NCBI RefSeq assembly: GCF_004571065.1 | Contig: NZ_SPQN01000026.1 | Coordinates: 1 to 43,243 of the forward strand | Direction: 5' to 3' | Length of the DNA: 43,243 nucleotides | DNA from: Geodermatophilus sp. DF01-2 | GTDB taxonomy: Bacteria > Actinomycetota > Actinomycetes > Mycobacteriales > Geodermatophilaceae | Shown: positions 24,966 through 32,891 of the stretch, one piece after another | Layout: the number at the start of each line of letters is the position of its first letter | Position numbering within the stretch: position 1 is the first letter of the stretch | Notes under the pieces: generated by a model | Seen by the model: the letters and a program-made list of their open reading frames with translations, nothing else | Databases searched by the model: none | Told to the model about the DNA's origin: nothing | Made by a program: the position numbers and the translations under genes

Positions 24966-26125
24966 GCGACGCAGCCGGGGGCCGAGCCCGAGTGATGGAC
25001 ACCGCCTGGGGTGACGGCACCCGGTCGGTCCGCGCAGGGGAGGAGGCCCCGTTGCCGGGCACGCCGCTGCGGCCCTCACCGGTGTTCGCCGCCCCGTACC
25101 ACCTGGGCGACCGGCCGCCCCGCGAGGGCGGCGCGGACGCCTACGCGCGCACCGAGCACCCGACGCTGCGGGTCTTCGAGGCGGCGGTCGGTGAGCTGGA
25201 CGGCGGCCGGTGCCTGTCCTTCGCCACCGGCATGGCTGCGATCAGCGCGGCCGTGCTGGCCGTGGCCCGGGCCGGCGACCGCGTGGTGCTGCCCTCCGAC
25301 GGCTACTACACGACCCGGCTGCTGGCCCGCGAGGAGCTCGAACGGTTCGGGGTGGACGTCGAGTACGTGGCCACCCCGGAGATCGGGGCGGTGGCCGCCC
25401 GCGGCGGCCTCACGGGCGCCCGGCTGGTCCTGCTGGAGACGCCGAGCAACCCGCAGCTGGACGTCTGCGACATCGCCGCCGTCGCCCGCGCCACCCGCGC
25501 CGCCGGAGCGGTGCTCGCCGTCGACAACACCACCGCCACGCCGCTGGGGCAGCGGCCGCTGGCGCTCGGTGCCGACCTCACCCTGGGCAGCGACACCAAG
25601 GCGCTCACCGGGCACAGCGACCTCCTGCTCGGCCACGTCAGCACGGCCGACGACGAGCTGTACGCGCGGCTCAAGGCCTTTCGCGACTCCACCGGGGGTC
25701 TGCCCGGCCCGTTCGAGGCGTGGCTGGGCCATCGCTCGATGAGCACGCTGGACCTGCGGCTGGCCCGCCAGGCGGCCACCGCCGCAGCGGTCGCCGACCT
25801 GCTGGCCGCACACCCCGCGGTGACCGGCGTCCGGTGGCCGTGGCGGCCCGGCGACCCGTCCCGCGACCTCGCCAGCCGGCAGATGCTGCGCCCGGGCGGC
25901 GTGGTCTCCGCCGAGCTGGCCGACGCGGCCGCCGTCTCGCGGCTGCTGACCACCGCACGGCTCTGGACGGCGGCCACCAGCTTCGGCGGGGTGCACAGCA
26001 CCGTCGATCGGCGGGCCCAGTGGGGCGGGGACGCCGTTCCGGCGGGGTTCGTGCGGCTCTCCTGCGGCATCGAGGACACCGCCGACCTGGTCGCCGACCT
26101 CACCGCCGCCCTCGACGCGGTCTGA
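24962..26125 (+). CDS. PLP-dependent Cys/Met-metabolism enzyme (cystathionine gamma-lyase-like)
   Basis: This protein has about 387 residues. Family blocks are [17 protein letters not shown] (PLP phosphate region), [43 protein letters not shown], and the Schiff-base Lys in [19 protein letters not shown], followed by [18 protein letters not shown]. It could be a cystathionine gamma-lyase, a gamma-synthase or a related lyase; sequence reading cannot decide. The GTG at 24962 overlaps the gpsA stop and gives VSDAAGG..., while ATG 24995 would be 11 codons shorter. Confidence 0.85.
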   Translation: MSDAAGGRARVMDTAWGDGTRSVRAGEEAPLPGTPLRPSPVFAAPYHLGDRPPREGGADAYARTEHPTLRVFEAAVGELDGGRCLSFATGMAAISAAVLAVARAGDRVVLPSDGYYTTRLLAREELERFGVDVEYVATPEIGAVAARGGLTGARLVLLETPSNPQLDVCDIAAVARATRAAGAVLAVDNTTATPLGQRPLALGADLTLGSDTKALTGHSDLLLGHVSTADDELYARLKAFRDSTGGLPGPFEAWLGHRSMSTLDLRLARQAATAAAVADLLAAHPAVTGVRWPWRPGDPSRDLASRQMLRPGGVVSAELADAAAVSRLLTTARLWTAATSFGGVHSTVDRRAQWGGDAVPAGFVRLSCGIEDTADLVADLTAALDAV

Positions 26126-26130
26126 GCAAC

Positions 26131-26183
26131 GGCCCCCTGCCCCCGCCACTCGCACGCTCGCGGCGGGACCCTGCAGGGGGGCC
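26131..26183 (+). repeat. Intergenic GC-rich inverted repeat, copy A
   Basis: The 53 bases begin GGCCCCCTGC and end GCAGGGGGGCC, folding into a long hairpin around CTCGCACGCTCGCGGCGGG. The reverse complement of 32479-32532 is nearly identical. It sits between two convergent genes and could also act as a terminator. Confidence 0.75.
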
Positions 26184-26195
26184 GTCGGAGGCCGG

Positions 26196-26990
26196 TCAGC
26201 CGACGGCGGCGAGCCCCTCCGGGCGCTCGGCGCGCCGGCGGCGGGCCGCCCGGGCGGTCAGCCAGAGGCTGACCAGGAGGTAGTAGGCGAGGTAGGCCAG
26301 CGACAGCGCCACCACCGCCGGGTGCGGGTCGGGCACCTGCACCAGCAGGACGACGTAGGTTCCCAGCCAGACCGCCGTCGACGCCAGGCTGAGGCCCCGC
26401 AGGACCGGGGTGCGCGACGGGTACAGGTAGCGCACCGGCACGAACACCAGCACGGAGCAGATCACCAGCACGGCCGCGACCGCCGTCGGCCCCAGGTCGA
26501 GCACGATCGCGTAGAAGGCGACCACGTTCCAGTAGCTGGGGAAGCCCAGGAAGGTGTGGTCGTCGGTCTTCGCGTCGACCCGGCAGAACTGGTACGCCGA
26601 CGCCAGCAGCGGCAGCGCGGCCACCACCCAGCCGGCCCATCCGCCGGGAAGCGCGCCGATGGTCCACAGCAGCACGACCGGCGCGAAGGCGTAGGTGAGG
26701 TAGTCGACGATGTCGTCGAGGCGGGCCCCGTCGAACCAGGGGATCGTCTCCTTGACCCGCATCCGGCGGGCCAGCATCCCGTCGGTCCCGTCGATGACGA
26801 GCGCGACCAGGCCCAGCCACAGCGCCGCCACCGCGTCGCCGTCGAACGCCGCCAGCACGATGAGCAGCCCGAGCACCGAGCCGCTGGCGGTGTAGAGGTG
26901 GACGGCGGCCCCCGCGAGGCGCAGCCGGCGCGGGAAGACCGCCGCCGCCGGGCGATCCCCACCGGGTGCGGCGGCTCCGTTCTCGCGCAT
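26196..26990 (-). CDS. pcs: CDP-alcohol phosphatidyltransferase, likely phosphatidylcholine synthase
   Basis: This integral membrane enzyme has about 264 residues and roughly eight hydrophobic segments. The catalytic CDP-alcohol signature is [10 protein letters not shown]...[12 protein letters not shown] (D-G-x2-D/G-x-x-A-R then G-x3-D-x3-D). Beyond the signature it matches rhizobial phosphatidylcholine synthase (Pcs): [26 protein letters not shown] and [12 protein letters not shown] all have counterparts there. Pcs joins free choline to CDP-diacylglycerol. Start ATG 26990 is chosen; GTG 27008 is an alternative. It is divergent from ddl. Confidence 0.75.
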   Translation of the reverse strand: MRENGAAAPGGDRPAAAVFPRRLRLAGAAVHLYTASGSVLGLLIVLAAFDGDAVAALWLGLVALVIDGTDGMLARRMRVKETIPWFDGARLDDIVDYLTYAFAPVVLLWTIGALPGGWAGWVVAALPLLASAYQFCRVDAKTDDHTFLGFPSYWNVVAFYAIVLDLGPTAVAAVLVICSVLVFVPVRYLYPSRTPVLRGLSLASTAVWLGTYVVLLVQVPDPHPAVVALSLAYLAYYLLVSLWLTARAARRRRAERPEGLAAVG

Positions 26991-27066
26991 CGGTGTCGAG
27001 GTTCCCACACCGCGGGCTCGCCGGCCCGTCCCCGCCCGTCGCCCGGGCTCCGCGGACCCGCTCCAC

Positions 27067-27072
27067 TAGGCT
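27067..27072 (+). promoter_or_regulatory. -10 hexamer of ddl (TAGGCT, near-leaderless)
   Basis: TAGGCT is followed by eight bases and the ATG at 27081; there is no ribosome site. It has the same hexamer and spacing as upstream of serA. Confidence 0.5.
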
Positions 27073-27080
27073 CGGCCGCG

Positions 27081-28256
27081 ATGAGCGGACAGGCGGGCAA
27101 GCTGCGCGTCGCGGTCGTGTTCGGCGGCCGCAGCGCCGAACACTCCATCTCCTGCATCTCCGCCGGGGCCGTCCTCGCGGCGCTGGACCCCGAGCGGTAC
27201 GACGTCGTGCCGGTCGGCATCGCCCGGGACGGACGGTGGGTGCTCGCCGACCCCGGACAGCGCCTGGCCATCACCGACGGCGAGCTGCCGGAGGTGGCCG
27301 GCGGGACGGCGGTCTCCCTGGTGGGTGACCCGGAGGGCCGTGGCCTGGCCGTCCTCGAGCCGGCCGCCGGGATGGCCTCCGCGCTCACCGAGGTGGATGT
27401 CGTTTTCCCCGTGCTGCACGGCGCCTACGGCGAGGACGGCACCATCCAGGGCCTGCTGGAGATGAGCGGCATCCCGTACGTGGGCTCCGGGGTCTTCGCC
27501 AGCGCGGCGTCGATGGACAAGGAGTTCACCAAGAAGCTGCTGGTCGCCGCGGGGCTGCCGCAGGGCGACCACGTGGTGCTGCGGGACGCGTCGGGTGCGG
27601 TGTCGGCCGACCCCGACGTGCTCGACGCCGCCGGCCGCGAGCGGCTGGGGCTGCCGGTGTTCGTGAAACCGTGCCGCGCCGGCTCCAGCATCGGGATCAC
27701 CAAGGTCACCGACTGGGCACAGTTCCCCGAGGCGGTGGCGACGGCGGCCGCGGTCGACCCGAAGGTGATCGTCGAGGCCGCCGTCCCGGGACGGGAGATC
27801 GAGTGCGGTGTGCTGGCCCGGCCCGGCGGCCCCCCGGAGGCCAGCCTCCCGGCCGAGATCCGGCTGCGTGCGGGCACCGACTGGTACGACTTCGCCGCCA
27901 AGTACCTCGAGGACGCGGTCGACCTCGACGTCCCGGCCGACCTCACCCCCGAGCAGACCCGGGCGGTGCAGGAGGCCGCGTGCAAGGCATACCTGGCCCT
28001 GGACTGCCGCGGCCTCGCCCGGGTCGACTTCTTCCTCGGGGTCGGCCCGGACGGCACCGAGCGGCTCGCCGTGAACGAGGTGAACACCATGCCCGGGTTC
28101 ACCCCGATCTCGATGTACCCGCGGATGTGGGCCGCGACCGGCGTGGACTTCGCCGCGCTGGTGGACCGGCTCATCGGGGTGGCGCTGGCCGAGGTGGCGC
28201 TCACCGGGGCCGGGGCGGCCGAGGCCGACACGACGCTGGACGGCACGCCGGCGTGA
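27081..28256 (+). CDS. ddl: D-alanine--D-alanine ligase
   Basis: Joins two D-Ala for peptidoglycan precursor synthesis. It has 391 residues, the longer form usual in actinobacteria. Motifs: [19 protein letters not shown] at the N-terminus, [52 protein letters not shown] (ATP-grasp), REIECGVL, and the catalytic/metal LARVDFFLG... and [19 protein letters not shown]. Its stop overlaps the start of a lipoprotein gene by 4 bases. Confidence 0.96.
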   Translation: MSGQAGKLRVAVVFGGRSAEHSISCISAGAVLAALDPERYDVVPVGIARDGRWVLADPGQRLAITDGELPEVAGGTAVSLVGDPEGRGLAVLEPAAGMASALTEVDVVFPVLHGAYGEDGTIQGLLEMSGIPYVGSGVFASAASMDKEFTKKLLVAAGLPQGDHVVLRDASGAVSADPDVLDAAGRERLGLPVFVKPCRAGSSIGITKVTDWAQFPEAVATAAAVDPKVIVEAAVPGREIECGVLARPGGPPEASLPAEIRLRAGTDWYDFAAKYLEDAVDLDVPADLTPEQTRAVQEAACKAYLALDCRGLARVDFFLGVGPDGTERLAVNEVNTMPGFTPISMYPRMWAATGVDFAALVDRLIGVALAEVALTGAGAAEADTTLDGTPA

Positions 28257-28900
28257 CCCCGCCGGCGGCCGTCCGGCTGGGCGGGCTGGCGCTGCTGCTG
28301 GCCCTGCTGCCCGGCTGTGCGCCCCCGGTCGACGACGAGGCGACGGCGGTCCCGGCCGCGTCGACCCCGGCCACGCCCGAGCAGCTCGAGGACCTGGTCG
28401 TCCCGGCGGTGCCCTCCGGCCTGCCGCGGGTCCCCGACGGGCATCTCGCGCCGCCGGCCGGGGAGAAGTCGGTCGAGGACGTCGCCGGCTACGCCGAGGA
28501 CCCCGCCCGCGAGCGGGAGGTGCTCGCGGACTACGGCTACCGGTTCGGCTGGGAGCGCTACTGGGGGTCCGGGACGGGGCCGCTGACCAGCGTGTTCGCT
28601 CACCAGTTCGAGACCCGGGGCGGCGCGGCGGCGTTCACCGGCGACGTGGCCGCGCACGATGCCGAGGTCTACGGCGGCGTGCTGCGCGAGGATCCCCCGG
28701 ACCTGCCCGAGGACTGTCGGCTGCTCGTCCTGGAGGAGGGCGCGCCTGCGGCCGGGGTGACCTCGCCCGCGGCGTTCGCCTGGTGCGCGCGCGGGGTGTT
28801 CAGCGTGGCGGTGACGGCCGTGGCCGGGTCGGTGGAGGCGGCCACCGAGGAGGTCCAGGCGGTCGTGGCCGCGCAGCTGGAGCGCCTGCCGCCGTCCTGA
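28253..28900 (+). CDS. Predicted lipoprotein of unknown function
   Basis: This 215-residue protein has an N-terminal signal peptide and lipobox LLPGC, with the lipidated Cys at residue 22 (start GTG 28253). The mature part has no motif I recognise; it contains [14 protein letters not shown] and four further Cys-poor segments, with CRLLVLEEG and [11 protein letters not shown] near the end. Lipidation implies a location on the outer face of the membrane. The start overlaps the ddl stop (GTGA), so it is co-expressed with ddl, which hints at an envelope role but proves nothing. Confidence 0.8.
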   Translation: MTPPAAVRLGGLALLLALLPGCAPPVDDEATAVPAASTPATPEQLEDLVVPAVPSGLPRVPDGHLAPPAGEKSVEDVAGYAEDPAREREVLADYGYRFGWERYWGSGTGPLTSVFAHQFETRGGAAAFTGDVAAHDAEVYGGVLREDPPDLPEDCRLLVLEEGAPAAGVTSPAAFAWCARGVFSVAVTAVAGSVEAATEEVQAVVAAQLERLPPS

Positions 28901-28937
28901 CGAGCGCCGCGGCCCTCCCGCCGGCCCCCCTGCAGGT

Positions 28938-29051
28938 GGAAGGACCCCCTCCTCCCCACCGCTCGCAGGCTCGCGGCGGGCCCCTGGAGGGGGCCGAGTG
29001 GCGGGGGGCAGGGGGCCCTCTGACGAAGGGTGGGGAGGACGGGGTCCTTCC
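28938..29051. repeat. Composite intergenic inverted repeat, copy B
   Basis: The 23-base arms 28938-28960 and 29029-29051 (starting GGAAGGACCCC and ending GGGGTCCTTCC) are inverted with one mismatch. The inside carries the repeat core CCACCGCTCGCAGGCTCGCGGCGGG and, facing it, the reverse complement of another element start (GGCCCCCTGCCCCCC). It looks like two elements head to head, between two convergent genes. Confidence 0.75.
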
Positions 29052-29079
29052 CCGGTGAGGGGACAGTCCTGCTGCTTGT

Positions 29080-29724
29080 TCAGCCGTCAACCTGGATCGG
29101 TTGTCTCGGAAGGGTCTCGTTGATGACCGGGCCGAGCGCGGTCACCGGCGCGCTGTCGGTGTCGGCGGAGACGGTCACCTGCACGTACACCGGCCGGTCG
29201 ACGGCCGTCCAGACGACGGTGTCCGGGTCGCTGGTGTCCACCAGCCAGTTCACGCCGTTGATCTGGATCAGCGGGGACGTCGGCTCCAGCGCGGCCGGTC
29301 GCTCGACGCCGCACACCAGCACGACCGGCGGCTCGCCCCAGGCGTAGACGTAGGGGCTGTCGGAGTCGACCCGGCGCGACTGCCCGCCGGCCAGCTCCAG
29401 CGGCAGCTGGCCCATGAGCGACTCGCAGGGCGCCTCGGCTTCCGGGGGGACCGGTGGGGCCTCCACCGGCAGCGGCGGCAGGTCGGCACGGCCGGGTGCC
29501 GGGGTGCCCTCGACGTCGGCGACGGGGGACTCGCCCTGCCCGGCGTCCCCCTCTCCGCCGAGGACCCGGCTGAGCACGACGAGCACGACGACCAGGGGCA
29601 GGACGACGGCCGTGACGAGCAGCGCGATGCGCCGCAGCGGGTCGTCCGGCCGGGACGGCCGCGGTGCCGGCTGCTCCCCGGGCTGCGGTTCGGGAGGAGG
29701 CGGGTTCTCGATCAGGGCGCTCAG
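29080..29724 (-). CDS. DUF3515 membrane-anchored protein with a CTG start
   Basis: This protein has about 214 residues: a Pro-rich cytoplasmic head (SALIENPPPPEPQPGEQP), one transmembrane helix (RRIALLVTAVVLPLVVVLVV) and an outer domain with CESLMGQLPLEL, YVYAWGEPPVVLVCGVERP, WLVDTSDPDTVVWTAVDRP and VYVQVTV, which is the DUF3515 pattern. Function unknown. No ATG, GTG or TTG occurs in frame before the helix. CTG 29724-29722 overlaps the TGA of the upstream Lrp-type gene (CTGA), so coupled initiation at CTG is the best reading. The first GTG (29586) would cut the helix. Confidence 0.75.
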   Translation of the reverse strand: MSALIENPPPPEPQPGEQPAPRPSRPDDPLRRIALLVTAVVLPLVVVLVVLSRVLGGEGDAGQGESPVADVEGTPAPGRADLPPLPVEAPPVPPEAEAPCESLMGQLPLELAGGQSRRVDSDSPYVYAWGEPPVVLVCGVERPAALEPTSPLIQINGVNWLVDTSDPDTVVWTAVDRPVYVQVTVSADTDSAPVTALGPVINETLPRQPIQVDG

Positions 29725-29954
29725 ATGTTGACGACGGGGCAGGTCAGCGTGCGGGTGATGCCGTCGACCGACTGCACCCGGGCGACGACCAGCCGGCCGA
29801 GCTCGTCGACGGTCTCGGCCTCCGCGCGCACGATCACGTCGTAGGGGCCCGTGACGTCCTCCGCCTTGGTCACACCCGAGATCTGGCTGATCGTCGACGC
29901 GACCTGGGCGGCCTTGCCGACTTCGGTCTGGATGAGGATGTAGGCGTGGACCAC
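29721..29954 (-). CDS. Stand-alone Lrp/AsnC ligand-binding (RAM) domain protein
   Basis: At 77 residues the protein is just the regulatory domain, VHAYILIQTEVGKAAQVAS, ISGVTKAEDVTGPYDVIVR and VQSVDGITRTLTCPVV, without a DNA-binding helix-turn-helix. Such stand-alone domains bind amino acids and form oligomers; the partner here is unknown. The GTG at 29954 has GGAAAGG six bases upstream. It is divergent from thiL and coupled to DUF3515 by a CTGA overlap. Confidence 0.85.
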   Translation of the reverse strand: MVHAYILIQTEVGKAAQVASTISQISGVTKAEDVTGPYDVIVRAEAETVDELGRLVVARVQSVDGITRTLTCPVVNI

Positions 29955-30046
29955 GGGAGACCTTTCCTCGGGCGGCGCTGCCGGTGCGGCGTCCGCGCCG
30001 GTGGGCGGACAGTTGCGCAACCTACCCCAGCACTCCGGAGGGACCG

Positions 30047-31087
30047 GTGACTCGTCCCCGCCCGCTCGTCCCGCGCGGAGACCCCGCCGACAGCGTGCGC
30101 GTGGTCGGCGAGTTCGGTGTGATCGCCCGCGTGCTGGCGCGGTCCGGTGCGGCGCGGGTCGCCGAGGTCGGCCCCGGTGACGACGCCGCCGTGCTGCGGA
30201 CGCCGGACGGCCGGGTGGTCGCCACCACCGACGTGCTCGTCGAGGGCCGGCACTTCCGGCGCGACTGGTCGTCGGCCGAGGACATCGGGCACAAGGCGGC
30301 CGCGGCCAACCTCGCCGACGTCGCCGCGATGGGCGCGACGGCCACCGCGCTGCTGGTCGGGCTGGCCTGTCCGCCCGACACCTCGACGACCTGGTTGGAG
30401 GGCGTGGCTGCCGGGCTGGCGGCGGAGTGCGCACCGCTGGGAGCGGCCGTCGTCGGTGGGGACACCGTCTCCGCGGCACCGGACAGCGGCGCCGTCGTCC
30501 TGTCGGTGACCGCGCTGGGCGACCTCGGCGGGCGGGCTCCGGTGCTTCGGTCGGGCGCCCGGCCGGGGGACGTGCTGGCCCTGGCCGGCCGGCTCGGCTG
30601 GTCGGCCTGCGGCCTGGCCGTGCTCCGGCGTGGATTCACCAGTCCGGCCGCGGCGGTGGCCGCGCACCGCCGTCCGGCGCCGCCGTACGCGGCCGGTCCG
30701 GCCGCGGCAGAGGCGGGCGCGACGGCGATGTGCGACGTCAGTGACGGTCTGCTGGCCGACGCCGGACACCTGGCGCAGGACAGCGGCGTGCTGATCGACG
30801 TCGACCGGGCCGCACTGGTCCGGGCCACCCTCGAGCTGCCCGGGCCGCTGCAGCAGGTGGCGACCGCCCTCGGCGGGGACCCGATCGCCTGGGTGCTCGC
30901 CGGAGGGGAGGACCACGCCCTGCTGGCCACCTTCCCCGCCGGCGCCGACCTACCGGAGGGCTGGCGGACGATCGGCACGGTGCGCGAGGCGCCCGACGGC
31001 CCAGGGGTGCGGGTCGGCGGCGAGCCGGCGGAGGCGGTTGCGGCGGCCGTCGGTGCGGAGGGGACCGGCCATGCGCACTTCCGCTGA
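30047..31087 (+). CDS. thiL: Thiamine-monophosphate kinase
   Basis: Phosphorylates thiamine monophosphate to the active cofactor thiamine diphosphate. It has 346 residues. Motifs: GEFGVIARVLAR, VGPGDDAAVLR (ATP/metal Asp residues), TTDVLVEGRHFRRDWSS, GHKAAAANLADVAAMGA, VVGGDTV, and CDVSDGLLADAGHLA, GGEDHALL near the C-terminus. The GTG at 30047 has GGAGGGA just upstream. Its end overlaps the GNAT gene by 17 bases. Confidence 0.95.
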   Translation: MTRPRPLVPRGDPADSVRVVGEFGVIARVLARSGAARVAEVGPGDDAAVLRTPDGRVVATTDVLVEGRHFRRDWSSAEDIGHKAAAANLADVAAMGATATALLVGLACPPDTSTTWLEGVAAGLAAECAPLGAAVVGGDTVSAAPDSGAVVLSVTALGDLGGRAPVLRSGARPGDVLALAGRLGWSACGLAVLRRGFTSPAAAVAAHRRPAPPYAAGPAAAEAGATAMCDVSDGLLADAGHLAQDSGVLIDVDRAALVRATLELPGPLQQVATALGGDPIAWVLAGGEDHALLATFPAGADLPEGWRTIGTVREAPDGPGVRVGGEPAEAVAAAVGAEGTGHAHFR

Positions 31088-31586
31088 GGTCCGGCTGGCC
31101 GACGGTCGCTTGGTCGTGCTGCGGGCGGTGCCCTACGACGACCCGGTCGCCCGGGAGCTGGTGGACCGGGTGCAGCAGGAGTACGTGACCCGCTACGGCG
31201 GTCCGGACGGGGCGGTCGTCGACCCGGCCGAGTTCGTCCCGCCCGTGGGGCTGTTCCTGGTCGCCGAGGTGGACGGCGTCCCCGCGGGCTGTGGCGCCTG
31301 GCGGGTGCACGAGCCGGGGGTGGCCGAGGTCAAGCGGGTCTACGTGGAGCCGGCGTTCCGGCGGCAGGGGCTGGCGCAGCTGCTCATGGCCGCGCTCGAG
31401 AACAGCGCGGCCGCGGCCGGTCACGGTGCGGTGGTGCTGAACTCCGGGCACCGGCAGCCCGAGGCGCTGGCGCTGTACGCCGCCCTCGGCTACGCCCGGG
31501 TGCCCGGGTACGGCCTGTACGCCGACGCGCCCGGCGCGGTCTTCCTCGGCAAACGGTTGCCCGGGGCCGGGGAGGAGGAGTGGTGA
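31071..31586 (+). CDS. GNAT-family N-acetyltransferase
   Basis: This 171-residue protein has acetyl-CoA-binding motif A in VKRVYVEPAFRRQGLAQLLM (Q/R-x-x-G-x-A type), motif D-like VAEVDGVPAGCGAWRVH, and the C-terminal NSGHRQPEALALYAALGYARVPGYG. The substrate cannot be named. The ATG at 31071, preceded by GGAGGGGA, lies inside the end of thiL. Its stop overlaps the next gene (GTGA), so thiL, GNAT and the kinase-like gene form one coupled operon. Confidence 0.88.
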   Translation: MRTSAEVRLADGRLVVLRAVPYDDPVARELVDRVQQEYVTRYGGPDGAVVDPAEFVPPVGLFLVAEVDGVPAGCGAWRVHEPGVAEVKRVYVEPAFRRQGLAQLLMAALENSAAAAGHGAVVLNSGHRQPEALALYAALGYARVPGYGLYADAPGAVFLGKRLPGAGEEEW

Positions 31587-32218
31587 CGGGCAGGGGTGTG
31601 GTGACGATCTCGGCCTCCTACGGTGCCGGCGGCGCCGAGGTGGGGCCTGCCGTCGCGGTGCGGCTGGGCCTGGTCTTCCACAACCGCGTGATCCCGGCCC
31701 AGGTGGCCGGTCGGCTCGGCGTCCCGCTGGCCGAGGCCGAGGCGAACGACGAGACCGTCGCCCGTGGGTTGTGGCGCGTCGTCGCCTCGCTCGGCGCCAT
31801 GCCCGACCCCATGGGCGGCGTGGTCCCGGTGACCGAGCAGCTCGACGAGCGGACCTTCCGGCAGCAGACCGAGCGGGTGGTCCGCGAGATCGCCGACGGG
31901 CCGGGCGGGGTCGTGCTGGGCCGGGCTGCGGCGCTCGTCGTCGGCGACCGCCCCGATGCGCTGCACGTCCGCCTGGACGGCCCCGCGGAACGGCGGCTCG
32001 AAGCGGCGGTCGGGCGCATCGGCCGCCCGCGCGAGGAGGTGCGGCGGGAGCTGCGGGCCAACGACGCCGCCCGTGAGGGATACGTGCGGCGGGCCTACCG
32101 CGTCGACCCCGTCGCGGCGCACAACTACCACCTCGTCATCGACAGCACCGCGCTGCCGCTGCAGACGGTGGTCGACCTCGTCGTCACCGCCGCGCGCGCA
32201 CGAGGGATCGGGGACTGA
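31583..32218 (+). CDS. Cytidylate-kinase-like P-loop protein
   Basis: This protein has about 211 residues. It opens VVTISASYGAGGAEVGPAVA, a P-loop variant typical of the cytidylate kinase-like family (AAA_26), and contains RVVREIADGPGGVVLGRAAAL, HVRLDGPAERRLEA and an AHNYHLVIDSTALPL end block. True CMP kinases are present elsewhere in actinobacterial genomes, so its nucleotide substrate is uncertain. GTG 31583 overlaps the GNAT stop; GTG 31580 is possible too. Its final 11 codons lie in the first unit of a 34-bp tandem repeat. Confidence 0.82.
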   Translation: MTGRGVVTISASYGAGGAEVGPAVAVRLGLVFHNRVIPAQVAGRLGVPLAEAEANDETVARGLWRVVASLGAMPDPMGGVVPVTEQLDERTFRQQTERVVREIADGPGGVVLGRAAALVVGDRPDALHVRLDGPAERRLEAAVGRIGRPREEVRRELRANDAAREGYVRRAYRVDPVAAHNYHLVIDSTALPLQTVVDLVVTAARARGIGD

Positions 32219-32288
32219 ATCCGCCGCGCGCGCACGAGGGATCGGGGACTGAATCCGCCGCGCGCGCACGAGGGATCGGGGACTGAAT
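32187..32288. repeat. Three exact tandem copies of a 34-bp unit
   Basis: Units at 32187-32220, 32221-32254 and 32255-32288 are identical, each containing CACGAGGGATCGGGGACTGA. The first holds the last codons and TGA of the kinase-like gene; the other two are downstream and duplicate that end. A period of 34 shifts the frame each time. There are no spacers, so it is not a CRISPR. Confidence 0.9.
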
Positions 32289-32316
32289 CCCTTCCCGGAA
32301 CTCCGGGGGCGGCACG

Positions 32317-32384
32317 CTCTTGCGGTTGTTCACTCGCTCTTGCGGTGCGGCAGGGCCGCAAGAGCGGCTGGAGAACCGCAAGAG
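32317..32384. terminator. Nested double inverted repeat of CTCTTGCGGT
   Basis: CTCTTGCGGT occurs at 32317-32326 and 32337-32346; its complement occurs at 32356-32364 (CCGCAAGAG) and 32375-32384. The inner pair CGCTCTTGCGG/CCGCAAGAGCG is a perfect 11-bp stem, and the outer pair closes around it. It lies between convergent genes and probably terminates the thiL operon. Confidence 0.6.
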
Positions 32385-32426
32385 TGCTCTCTAGCGAGGC
32401 CGGTCGCCGACCGCGCACAAAGAGAA

Positions 32427-32451
32427 CCCCGGAGGTCACGGACCTCCGGGG
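32427..32451 (-). terminator. Intrinsic terminator of rpmB
   Basis: CCCCGGAGGTC (32427-32437) and GACCTCCGGGG (32441-32451) form a perfect 11-bp stem with a 3-base loop. On the minus strand it is followed by TTCTCTTT, a proper T-rich tail. It lies 85 bases after the rpmB stop. Confidence 0.8.
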
Positions 32452-32478
32452 TCTGGGCTCGGCACGGCCGGGCGGGGC

Positions 32479-32532
32479 GGCCCCCCTGCAGGGTCCCGGC
32501 GCGAGCTGGCGAGTGACGGGGGGCAGGGGGCC
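32479..32532 (-). repeat. Intergenic GC-rich inverted repeat, copy C (reverse)
   Basis: The reverse complement begins GGCCCCCTGCCCCCC and ends CCCTGCAGGGGGGCC, matching copy A (26131-26183) at almost every position. It is directly after rpmB, before its terminator. Confidence 0.78.
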
Positions 32533-32536
32533 TCTT

Positions 32537-32728
32537 TCAGGCGCGGACGACCTTGCCCGCGCGGATGCACGAGGTGCAGGCGTTGATGCGGCGGCGGTTG
32601 CCCGGGGCGACGAGCGCCCGCACGGACTGGATGTTCGGGTTCCAACGGCGCGGCGTGCGACGGTGCGAGTGCGACACCGACATACCGAAACCGGGCCCCT
32701 TGCCACAGACATCGCACACGGCAGCCAC
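32537..32728 (-). CDS. rpmB: 50S ribosomal protein L28 (zinc-ribbon form)
   Basis: This 63-residue protein contains the L28 signatures VCDVCGKGPGFGMSVSHSHRRT and RRWNPNIQSVRAL (each within one helix/loop) and CTSCIRAGKVVRA at the end. The two CxxC pairs make it the zinc-binding C+ form. The GTG at 32728 has GGGAGTGA upstream. A TAGACT hexamer at 32800-32805 (minus) gives a plausible promoter. It is divergent from the DAK gene, as in many actinobacteria. Confidence 0.95.
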   Translation of the reverse strand: MAAVCDVCGKGPGFGMSVSHSHRRTPRRWNPNIQSVRALVAPGNRRRINACTSCIRAGKVVRA

Positions 32729-32799
32729 GGTGGATCACTCCCAGGAGAATCGTTCACGGACGGCGGCACGCCGACGCGCCCGCACACAGACCGTCGAGC

Positions 32800-32805
32800 A
32801 GTCTA
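32800..32805 (-). promoter_or_regulatory. Candidate -10 hexamer of rpmB (TAGACT)
   Basis: On the minus strand TAGACT lies 72 bases upstream of the rpmB GTG and fits TANNNT. No clear -35 was seen. Confidence 0.4.
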
Positions 32806-32879
32806 GCCACTTCGCGGCGTCCTCGTCGCGGAGGTCGGTGGACGCCGGTCGCGCGCCCGGCGGTGTCGGCGTCCCTGGG

Positions 32880-32885
32880 TACCCT
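32880..32885 (+). promoter_or_regulatory. -10 hexamer of the DAK gene (TACCCT, leaderless)
   Basis: TACCCT, six bases (CCGGCC), then GTG at 32892, with no ribosome site. Confidence 0.5.
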
Positions 32886-32891
32886 CCGGCC

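Noticed and set aside
32187-32288. Possible CRISPR array (three repeats)
   Set aside because: The 34-bp units are directly adjacent with no spacers and begin inside a coding sequence. It is a tandem duplication.
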